DNA of 54,629 bases from a virus: positions 1 to 54,629 of the IMG/VR virus record IMGVR_UViG_3300038696_000641; one strand, written 5' to 3'. This document shows positions 6,299 to 18,200 of this stretch, one piece after another. The position numbers and the translations under genes were made by a program. The notes below the pieces were generated by a model. It searched no databases and had not been told where the DNA came from. It worked only from the letters and a program-made list of their open reading frames with translations. Each line of letters opens with the position of its first letter. Positions within the stretch are counted from its first letter, which is position 1.

Positions 6299-9200
6299 TT
6301 ATTGCGAGATCATCGGCGCCATATTCCCGCGAATGTAGTCCTCTAGGTTTGTATTGAGCAGCACACCACCCGTCATTCGCTGGCTGGTTCGCAACCGCGC
6401 CCTGTAGGATCGCATGATCGTATCATCATCAATTCTGTAGGTTGGCGGGTACTTGGCATTGAACTCCTGCATCCGGCGCAAGGCGCGCTTGCTGATAGGC
6501 TCGCCTTCGCGCATGTATCGCGTGATATCTGAGAGGATTGCTCTGCGCTCGTCCTGAATGGCAGTTTGCATGTTCATCATGCGCCGGTTGGTCTCGTACC
6601 GCTCACTGACGCGGGCCGGTGAGAAGCCAATGGCCTGCACGACTGCATCATGCGCCGAAACGTCATCGAGCAGCGGATCGCCTTTGTAGGTCGTCACGCC
6701 TTCATTGACATACCGGACAGATCGCATTTGGTCGCGGATCGCTTTGGGCACCATCAATTCTGCGCCACGCCAAACCTCGCCGTCGGCCACCAAACTGACG
6801 CCGCGCAGCATATTCAAGCCGATTGCGGGCACAGCACCGAGAAGCTGGTCAACCATGTAGTAATAGGCGTCCCTGCCCTCCAACTGCCGATTTGGGCTGC
6901 GGAACCAAAGCTCGGGCATACCAATCCGCGCGGTCATATCTGTGCCGGTAAGGGTGCCGGGTACACCTTTGAGGATCATGCCGCCTGCGCCGGTCCCGAA
7001 CAGGCCAACAATCGCGCCTTTAAGCTCTTCTTCGGCCTCGTCGGAACCGCCGTCAAAGAACATACCCGCCAAGAGCATCGTTAGGGCATAGCCCCATGTG
7101 CCGGTGATCCCCGCGTGCAGCATCATCGAGCTTGTGATACCAATCAACTGCGTACGCGCCTGCTTGCGCACCTCTGGGCTTTCCCCCTTAAATGCTTGGT
7201 GCGTATCGCGGAAAAGGCGATAGAGCATGTTCACCTGAAACTGGCGAAAGACGAAGGCCACGCGGGTCCAGTCGTCCTGCATGAAGCGCGGACGGGACCA
7301 GTTTTCATAGTTAAAGTGCGTATCCCACGTCAGATCACCAGCTTTCTTCACGGCGGCTTCCTGATCCATTCCCGAATTTTTCGCCATCCGGTAAGCGGCA
7401 AGGAATGTCACCTCACGGTTCAGGCGCTCGGCATGGTGGAACAGGAAAGAAATTGGCCGCATGACTTTTTCGCGCACGGGTGAGTATTGCACGCCGCCGT
7501 CTTGTATTCCGGCAAGATCGTGCGACTCGCTTTTGTCCAGCGCGCCAGACAAATAGGCTTGCTGCAATGCTGCCCGTTCATCGTCTTTCAATCGGCCACT
7601 TGTCAGCGCGCCTCGGCTCCACTCTGCGTCCCCTTTGGAAAGACCCGCTGTGAAGTCTGCCAGCGCACCAGTCAGTGCCTTTGATGCCTTGGCGACCGTC
7701 GCACCTTTGATGCCGGCAACCAAGATCGGGATGCCGACAACGGTTGTCTGGGTCAGGTTTACCACCGCCGCCGCCGGTGTCAGGCCGAGATACCAGACAA
7801 ACGCGCCAGACGTCGCCCAGGCGCTCCACTGCGCGCCGGTGGGGTTCATCGACCAATCATGGCGTTTTTGCATTTCATTGGCGATTGCACCGGCCCGCGT
7901 TGGGTCAGGCGCGTTCTTCGCCTCACGCCGCGCATTTTCAACGTGCTTTGTCAGGTCCATGGCATGCCGCAAGCGTGTCAACTGGTGCGCGCCGTGGAAC
8001 ATGCGGCTACCAAACGCTTTGATCGCGTCCCTGTCGAAGCCGGGTACGCCCTTGCGGTGGATATTGGCCTTGCGGACCGAGAATGAAGGCAGGGTTTCCA
8101 GATACCTCTGGTAGATTGCATCGAGGATCTGGCCGTCCATAGCGACTTCGCCCAGTGCCTCTGCAATATCGGCCACAAAGTTGGGATCAACGAACCGGCT
8201 GACGTCATCTTCGGGCTTCATCACGCCCTTTTCGACCACAAGCCCCTGATCCTGCATCTCCGACGCAATGCGCTGCTGTGCGCCCGCCGTGGATGCCCGC
8301 TCAAAGTGAACCAGCTTGCCCTTGGCGTCCCGCGCCGCGACAAAGAATTGCCCAAAGCGCATCAGCGGGAAGTAGGGCCCGTCGATCCGGTTGCTTTCAT
8401 AGGTCAGGCGCATCTTGCGAATACGCGCGTTCCGGCTGAACTCAAGCATCTTGATATCTTGGTTGTACCGCGACCGCGCCTTCTTGCGCGCCTGCGTTGC
8501 CTCAGCGCCCGTCAGGCCGTCTTCAATGATCTGCTGCAACTCGCCTTCATACCGCGCCTTGAGGCGTGAGGATTGCAATTCCATGGCCTTGGCCACCGCA
8601 TCAACCATCGCGTTGATCAGATCTTCATCGAAAGCCCGATAGCTATCGCGCGCCTTGCGGTAGATATCCTGCATGGCCTCTGGCAACGCATTGAACTTCT
8701 GCTGCATAGACGCATGGCTGCTGCGCTTTTCTTCCACGAAATTCATATATTTGCCGGTGGTCATGTCGGCGGGCCGCTTGGGCCGCTTAAACTTCTCCGA
8801 TGGGTCCATTCCCTCAATCGTGGATTCGTGCATCAGATCGTGCAGCTTTCTGCCGTTCTCTTTGTCCTTGGCGTAGTGACCCTGCCACTCCCGCGCCAAC
8901 ACATCGGCCTCAGCGTGCATTTCCTGCCGCTCCGCCGTCATTTGCCGCATGCTCTGAACCCACTTGGCCGCAGACGGCAGGGCCTTGCCCAGATCACGGA
9001 ACAGCACTTCGCCCGGCACAAGCGCAAGCGAGTTGTTCTTATCGCTGGAAGCCATGGCGTTGGTAAGAAGGTTGCTGACGAAACTGGCCTCTTTCTTGTC
9101 CAATGCCGCATCGGTCTTTGCAGCCTTGGGCGACCACATCTTTGAGATAGACGCCATCAAGGCTGGGTTGTCTGCCGGATCAGCGTTGACCGTATCGAAC

Positions 9201-12200
9201 GTGCCCGATGGGTCTGGATCACGCCCGCCGACTTCGCCTGACCGCACCCGCTCAAAGACTGACGCCGCAGTGTTCATGCCGTTACCTGTCAGGACATTGA
9301 TGATTGCATCCAGAATGTCCTTGAGCTTCTGCATGGCACCGCGCTCCGCTGCCGTCAGGCCGGTATCACGCCCGTCCGCCCACTCGCGGTACATCTCCGC
9401 CACGATTTCCTCGATCTTTGTGGCCTCGGACTTGCCTGCATAGAACTTTTCGACCTGTGCGCGCAGCCGCTTGTTCTTGCGCGCCGCCGCAACAAGTGTG
9501 CGCCATTCCTGTTTGGTGAATGCCCCGTTTTCGCCACCAAACACGTCTTTGCTTCTCAGCGCATGAATGACCTCATGGCGCGCAATGCCCAATGGTCCAT
9601 CCGGTGCCGCCATGGACACGCCGATCACACCGTCAAGGAAGTACCCATCAAGGCTCTCATAGCCTTTCCCGAAGTTGTAGGCTTCATCGTTGAGCGTCAG
9701 CGCAATGCGGCCGCCGGTGGCTTTGCCCACTTCGCGCTCGATCTGGCGCACCGTCTTGTTGATATCGCGCTTTGCTTGTGTCGCGTCTTGGAATGAAGCG
9801 GTCGACGGCTTGGACTGTGATGCACGGAAGTTAGCGCCGCCATCATCATCGAGACGCATTTCCATTGCGTCTTTCGGTGCTGGCGCGCGATCTGGCGCGA
9901 CGGCCTGAGCAACAGCTTCAGCATCATAGATGTTCAGCACGCTCCAATTTGACGTCTGATTGCCTTCATCATCCTTTGTGGCGTTCTCTTGCGCCTCAAT
10001 GATGACAGCCTCACCGGTATCCATGTTTTCTGCTTCAAAGATAGCAATCCGGCCTGTTTTATCAGTCCCTTCAATGCGTCGCGTGCCATTAGGCGCACCC
10101 CAGTCAGATACATACGTCTGGCCAGCGTTCTTGAACTGGATGTTCTCAGTAATTGGTTGGGCTGTATCGTCAGCAATAAGATCGCGCCCTTTGTCATCGC
10201 GTGCAGCAAAGTAGTTTTCGCCAAGCGCGGCATTCTCAGACGCAAACTTGACTTCCTCGACACGCACCAGCGCAGACAGGCGGGCAAGGCGTTCTTCAGC
10301 GTCAATTACCTTTGAACGGTCTACGCCAACATCGAGCAGGCTTTGCATCTGTGGTTTCAGCTCGGCGTGCCGGTTTTGCTCCTTGCTAAAGCGATTTGCT
10401 GCGGCTTCGGCCCGCATAGCAATGTTTTCCGGCGACAGCGCGCGCAACAGCTTGTCCGACTTTCTGAAGTCTTTGGCGGTTATGGAGAAATCATCAGAAA
10501 TGGAAATTTCGTAATCTGCGTTGGGCGGCATCAGGAACGAACGATATCTTACCGCGCCAGTTTGTTGTTTGTCAGCCATCATCGCCACAGACCATCCACC
10601 GCCCATGGCGATGTTGAACCGCTTTGGTTCGGAGTATGTGTTTTCTTGAGCGTCCTTCAGAACATCGTATACTTTGCGCTCCCACCCGCCACTAGGACGG
10701 TCGGTCCAACGTGTCGGGGCAGTTGGCATTTCCGGCAGTTTTTCTTGCTCTTTGCGTGGCTTGCCCTTGTTTCGCTCTCGGATTTCGTCGGCCAGCGCCT
10801 CAAGGCGGGCCTTCTCTTCCCGATACGCGCCTGCTTGAGCGTCCCAGTCGGCCAGGTAGCTGTCAGCGCCATCACCGATCTTATCAACGGAAAAACCTGC
10901 ATAATCATCTGCACGCTCTTTCAGCACACGCTGCCTGCCATCATAGGACTTCATGAAATCCTTGGCTTCGGACAGGTTCCGCAGCTTTGAAGCAATTTCG
11001 GCGCGGGCATTATCCCGGTCTTTCTCGGCCTGCATTTTTTGGAGGAAGATTTCCTTGCCCGTCGATTGCGCCATGAACTCTGCGTATTGGTCGGCGTCAC
11101 CACCTTCTTCAACAATGGAATCGGTAGCCGCATTCATAAACGTCTCGATTGCGGATGCCTTCCGTTCGAGCACCTGCCACTGAACAACGTCAGCGGTTTG
11201 CTCAGTCGAATAGGCGATGATTTCCACTTCAAAATTGTCGGGATCGGCCTGATAGAACTCATTGCCTTGCCGAATAATGCGGCCTTCACGCTGCTCCATA
11301 TCTGATGGACGCCATGGCGCATCGATGTGGTGCAACGCCACCAGCTTCTTTTGCGCGTTTGTACCGGCCCCCATCTTCTGCGTTGATCCAAGAAGCACGC
11401 GGACACGACCTTCATTGACGGCCTCAAAGAGTGCGTTTTTCTGAATGGTGGTGTTGTAATCATGGATGAAGGCAATCTCGTCTTCTGGAACACCCTTTTC
11501 GATCAGCGCTGCGCGCATGTCGTCATAGAACGAAAAGCCGGTGTCTGCCGTGAACATGGATGCCGCGGCATCTTGTGCTGCTTCGCTTTCCATAAATTCA
11601 GTCAGGCTGTCACGCTTCCGTGTCGTCGTGTCGAGGTCATCAATTGCATTTTCGATTTCACCGAGAAGATCGCCCCATATTTCAGCGTAGGTTTTGCCTT
11701 CGCTTTGCTTCAAGCGTGCAGTCAAGTCCGAACCTTTGACGCCAAGCTTCTCATATGCGGACTTTATCACGCGCTTTGCGTCACGTTCCGCAGCCTTGGA
11801 TGGCGCGCTCATGTCGCAGAATACCATCTGCGCGCCTTTGCGCTCTTTGTTCTCTTCCCAAATGCGGAACACTTCTGCTGACGATCGGTCGACCTTCGAT
11901 CCTTCTTCGCGGCCCAGTGTTGGATCGATTGTACGGATATCAACGGACGCCTTGCGCGCGTCTGTGAGTACCCACAAGGCGTTATCGACGGACATATAAT
12001 CCTTGTTGCTCTTGTTTGCCTTGATACCGGCCATGCGCATCACAAGGTATCTGACAAACTCTGTCATTTTCGGCGTCGGTGGCGCCAGACTGATCCTGCG
12101 TGCGCCACCCTTGATTTTGGGTGTCGGGAACCGCGTTGAAACCTGCTTTGCTGGGTCTGGCTGGGCCGCGTTACGCGCCTCCATTTGCTCGGTATACATG

Positions 12201-15200
12201 CGCTCCACGTCAGGCCGCATGACGATATCGCTGAATGAGCGGTAAAGCTGGGACAGCGGGCCAAGGTTGATCATGCCGGACATGATGTTGCGCTCTTTGA
12301 GCTGCATCGATGCCGTGTATTCAAACCGGCTTTCATCCTGAATGAAGCCCGCCTTCCAAGCGTCAAAGCTGCCAATGCCCATAGACTTCAAGGATTCTGG
12401 TATCAGGTACTTCATCATCGAGTAGATTTCGACCAGTGAGTTAGAGATTGGTGTGCCTGTCAGGAAAGCGACACCGGACCCCTGTTGTTCCTGCAATGTG
12501 CGAACCTTCATCAGCATGTCAAACGCGCGCTGGCTGCCGCCAGGGGGGTTCATGCCGACAAGCCGCGAGGCAGTGGTCGTGTATTCAAGGTTCTTGAACA
12601 GGTGCGCCTCGTCAACGGCGAGATAATCAACACCCAAGTCCTTCCATCCAATGATGGAACTGTCCGCCTTTTCGGCCAGCTTGTCATTGAGCTCTTTCAG
12701 CTTGTCGGTCAGTTTATTGAGGCGTGACCCCATCTGGCCTACGCTTCTCCTGCTTTGTCCGCTGGCTCTTGCTTCCTGCATGGCGGCATTGAGCTCTTCA
12801 ATTTGCTCATTGAGATACTTGCGCGATGTGTCTGCATCATTTTCGATCTTTGTGAGCTGCGAGTGACCAATGATCACGGCATCATAGTCGCCTGTCGCGA
12901 TACGGTTGATCAGCTTCGAGCGATTGGCCGGCGCAAAGTCTTTCTCGGTTGGCACAAGAATGTTGGCCGCTGGGTAAAGCTCAAGCCATTCACGGCCCCA
13001 CTGGCCAGTCAGGTGGTTTGGAACCGCGACAACAGCTTTGCGTGTCAGGCCCATACGCTTGCGCTCCATGATCCCTGCAATAGCCGTGAACGTTTTGCCT
13101 GCGCCGACAACGTGATGAAGCAACGTCACCTTGTCTTGGATCATGCGCCATGCGCCATTCTTTTGACTGTTGCGAAGATCAATCTCTGGCGAGTTTCCGA
13201 CCATGCGCAGATAGCGCACCCCTTCATACTTGCGCTCCGTGACCACGTTCATTTTTGCATTGAAGGCATCGATAACCATGCCTGCCCGCTCAGGATTGGC
13301 ATAAGCCCATTCGGGAAACTCTTTTGACATGCGCTCGTATGCGGCGACGGCCTCTTTCGTGGCTTCTTCGTTTTTTACCCGCCTATCACCTTCGGGCGTT
13401 CTGATTGTGTCATATACGACCGGTATCTTGCCTTTGATCGCGTGCTCAAAAATACGACCTGCATCCATGCGCTCGGTCGCAAACTGCTGCCCGAACTCTG
13501 TAAGAGCACCGATCGACCCTGTTTCGACCGAAGCCATGCCAACGGTTTCCTGAATGCTCACTTTCGCGCTGGGGTAGCCCAAGGCTTGCAAGAATGATGA
13601 GAACACCTCTTTTGGTATCCACAACGACCGGATCGATGGTGTGATTTGGTCCTGTCTTTTTGCGGGCGGCATTGCTTTGTTAAGGTGTGGCACATTCTGA
13701 TACATGCCCGCGCTTTCCGCGTCCTTAATCCGCTCCGCCAAGTTTCCAGACAGATAGACCTCTGCAAGCTCATATCGCCCTGTTTTGGGGTTCTTGAAGG
13801 CCATCGGGTCTTGCCCTGCCGTCATTTCCTTTACAACGTCTTCGGTCGATTTCCCTGACAACTCTCCGATTAGGATAGGATCAACATGCCCGCGCTCTGC
13901 CATGGACACATGCAGGCCATCTGCGACGCTTTCCACGCTGTCCGGCATCTTGTGCGGGTAAATCACGCGCTTGCTCAGGATCGGCGCATCTTTGGCCGTT
14001 TCATCATTGACGCCCTTCTTTGCGGGCTTGTAGCCAATCTCCAATGCAAGCTCTGTTCCCACATCGCCCCGCAGAACAGCCTCGTTCTTTGAATTGTTGA
14101 GGTATCCATGCGCCTTTTTGAATTTGCGATACGTTTCACGCAGGGTCCGTCGTTTGCCTTCGAGGATCTGCGGCTCGGCGTCGGCGCGCTCAAGTCCGAT
14201 CAGCTCTTTGGTCTTTTGGCGTAGATCAAGCATAGCGGACAGACGTTGGAAACCATCTGAACCCAGGCGCTTCCGATTCACCTGCTTCTCATAAGTCTCA
14301 AGAGAAGACATAGCCTCCTTGGTGGGCTTTTCCGCAAAGAGAAGGTTGGACAGGTTGTCAGCCATTGCTGCTTCATACTTGGCCTTCTGGGGCATCGGCT
14401 CACTGGCCAGATCGATCAAGCCTGCATCTACGGCGGCATTCTTGGCGCGCTGTTCGATGTTGATCCGGTCCTCAAGCGAAACCTTGGAACGTGCTTTCTT
14501 GGCCGAAATTAACGCGCGGACCTCTTGCACAAGGCGGCCCTTTGCCTCGGCTTCATCCTGCCAGAACGTGTCTTGTGTGACTTCCTCAACGAATGATCCG
14601 TCTCCATCGTTCCGACCGCGTAACACCTTGCCTTTGGCGTCGAGCATCATCTTACCATCGGCAAGCGTCGATGACGTGTCCTGCGCAGTGGTTGCCGCCT
14701 CAAGCGCTTCTTCACGGCTAGGAAGGGTGGCAGTGATACTATCAATCGCCTGATCCAGCGATGCCTGCATATCGCGGCCATCATCATGCAGGGTAAATTC
14801 ACCCTTGCCATTCGGATCGCGCCCACCGGCATACATGGTCCCATCCATGGCCGGACGGCCCAGCATCATATCTGGGTTTGCCGCAAAGTAGCTGTTGATG
14901 CGCGTCCCGTTCGGGCCTTCGACGCCGGTATCGAGCCAGCTTGTGTCGCCCTCGCCTTCGCCTGCTTTGCGTTTCTGAAAAAACACAATGTCGGTTGTGA
15001 CTTGCGTGTTGGCGTTTGCCTCAAACGCTGTGTTCGGAAGGCGGATTGCGCCTAGGAAGTTAAAATCAGGCGCAATGCCGCGACGTGCATCACTGTTGGG
15101 TGTGTCGAGGAAGCGGCTTGTGACCACCATGCTCATGATCCCGCCTTCGCGCAAAAGCTGGCCAGTCTTTGCAATGATGAAGTTGTGAACCTTCATCTTG

Positions 15201-18200
15201 CCCAGATCGGGGTGCATCTTCTTGTTGCCTATTTGCTCCGCGCCAAATGGCGGGTTGCCGATAGCCACATCAAAGGTTGCGCTGCGGAATGGCGCATCCT
15301 GAAAGCCAGTACCGTCAAAGACATTGGCTTGCGGGTACAGGTTCTTTGCGATCATGCCGGTGATCGGGTCGAGCTCGGACGCATACCATTCGGTTTTGGC
15401 TGACAGGTCCGCCGGTTGCAGGCCCAAGAAATTGCCCGATCCGATTGTGGGCTCCAATGCGCGACCACCATCAAAGCCGAAGTTGCGCATGGCGCGCCAC
15501 ATCGCCTTAACCACGACACGCGACGTATAGTGCGCGTCATTGGTGGAACGCATGGCAGCAACGTACTGCTCGCCGCTCAATAGCTGTTTCAGCTCGGCCT
15601 GTGCCTTGCCCCACTGGGTGTTGGTTCCCTTGTGCTTTTCGTCAAAGAGGGTTTTCAGGCCACCCCAGCCGACCCAACGGGCAAGAACGTCTTGTTCTTC
15701 GCGCGTGGCGTAGCGGTTTTCACTTTCGAGTTGAAATACAAGGCGCAACGCCGCCATGTTGGCGGCCAGCTTTTGACCGTCAGTCCCTTCGCCCAGGGCG
15801 AAGTCGTCGGAAATTACATAGTTCGGTTGAGGCGTGCCATTGGGGGCTGATCCGGTGCTGTCAGCACTTGATCCCGGACCGTCGCCCACGCTTCCGCCCT
15901 CGTCATCGACGGCAGGCTCTCCCGCGCCGTCTTCATCATCTTCTCGGCGTCCATCGTTATCCGATCCACTGTCAGGCTGTCCGTCTCCGTCCATTCCTTG
16001 TTCGGTGACTTCGCCTGTAGGTTCTCTTTGACCGCCATCTTGATTTGTAGATTGTTCATCTGGGCCCTCATTTGCGGCCTGATCGGCCTCGCCTGCCTCT
16101 GGTGTATCCGATTCCGTGTCATTTTGCGAGATGGTTTGCTCTTCGGCCAGTGCTGCGCGCACCTCGGCCATAACAGCGGACGCATCATCCATGCCTGAGA
16201 TGTCTTCACCGGCTAGGTCCATGTTGTCGCGCACATGGTTGTAGGCCGCGCGCATGGGCTCTTGTGCCTCACGCATGGAAAGGCCGGTTGTTTCTGCGAA
16301 GTCACGCAGCATTTGGCCGAATTTCTTTGCGCCGCCTTCGATGTAAAGGGCGACAAGCTCACCGCCAAGGATGATGTATTCAGGATCAAGGCCGCTGCTG
16401 GCCTGATTGCGTACCTTTGCGGCAAGTCGTGCTTTCAACTCGGCCGCACGATCCTGCTTTTCCTGTGAAAGACCGGATAGAAGGCCGCTGGTTGCGGGTG
16501 CTGTATCCGCGATAACTGGGCTGTTTGAGGTGTTTTCTGTTTGCGTTGCCGCAGGTGCTTCCGCCCCCTGATCCGTAGCTTTCTCGCGGTCTTGCAAGAT
16601 ATCTGCACGAGCAGAATAGATCCAACCCAGCAAGTCAGGACGTGCCGTTTCGATGTAATCTGTCAGTCCGTCGAGCATGTCGGCGGGCGCGGCCTCAAGC
16701 ACGCGATACACGTCTTGAGAGCGCAGCTTATCAACGCTGTCGGCCGCAACGTTGATCAAGGTTTCATTGGTCGGCTTCGGCTCTGGCGCGGCCTTCTTCT
16801 TAAACGGGAAGTCCAGATTGCCAGAAACCGGCTTGGTGCTGTCGAAGTTGCTGTCAGACGTGCTTTCCAGCCATGCCTTGAGCTGGGCAACGCTGCCCTC
16901 GAAGAATGCGCCAATACGCTCGTCAGCGCGACCATCATTGAAAGCGCCACGATAGGCTGTCAGTGCGGCCCCGCGCGAAGGGAAGCCAACCATGATCTTG
17001 TGTTCATCAAACTTGCCGCTGTCCGCGTCCGCCTGGTCGATCCACATGACGTAATCAGCATCGGGTGCCTCGCCCATGTAGAAATCAACATGCTCGCCGT
17101 CTGCACCTTCGGTCTGCTTGAAATAGCCATAGTGCGCGGGCATGGTCACGGACCACGTTTCGCCGTCCTGATCGGTCCCGCTGCGCTCACTGCCCTTGGC
17201 GTTCTCGATAGTCAGGTTCATGCCATTCCAGATGATATGGCCCTTTTGATAGTTTCCGGCTTCTTTCTGCCCGTCCGTTGGGTTCGGGTCGGCATCAGCC
17301 GCCGCTGCATCGACATCTTCTTTGGCGGGTGGCGTGAGGGGCTGCCCAATACGCTTGCGACCGCCCCGCTCACCACGATTGGCCTGCTCTGCGGGATCAT
17401 CAAAGAGCATCGGCACACCGTCGCGGTATGTCAGGGTAGGATCGCGCTCGATCATGTCTATGAGGCTGCCAAGTTGCTCGTCACGCAGGTTTGCCGACGA
17501 TGCAATCAATGCGCCCATATCGCGCGCCAGTGTTTCCAGCTTTGCGCTGTTGATTGAGAGACGCGCTATTGCGCCATCCAGCTTGGTCACTTGCAGCTGC
17601 TTTGGTGTGACCTTCAGGACCGTCCCATACCCGGGCAACACGTCGCCTTCTTTGGCGTTGGCAAGCGCGATATTGCCAAGGCTCAAGTCGCTGCTGTCAC
17701 CAATGCCGTTTACCGGCGCATCGACGCGGGCTTTGCTTATGCCCAGCTTGCGGTTGGGGTAATCAACAGAACCAGAACTGTCCTTTACTTGATTTTTGCC
17801 AGTATCGTTATTATCTCTCTTTGTGCCGCGCCCGGGCAGCGGAGCCATGCTGCCCCATAATTCACTGAGAGTGCCTGTAAACTTTTCAGCGAGACGCGGC
17901 GCTCCTTTATCGTATGAACCAATTAACCACGCGCCTGATTGCCCATCCCAGTCAAGGCGAACACCGGCACGATCTGAGTCGCTTTCAAGCTGAATGCGAT
18001 TTTCGGTTTTGCTTGTAACTGTCATGCGTGAAATACGCCCTTGCAGGTCATCCAGAACCTCTGGGTGCCACGCAATCAACTTAGATAGCCCGTATCCATC
18101 ACTACGGCGCGTTCCGGCCTTGCCCCAAACGAGCGATATATCCCCTACATCGCGGTGATTAAGCGCGCCTGTTGCCTCACCAGTCTGCCTGCGCTCCAGC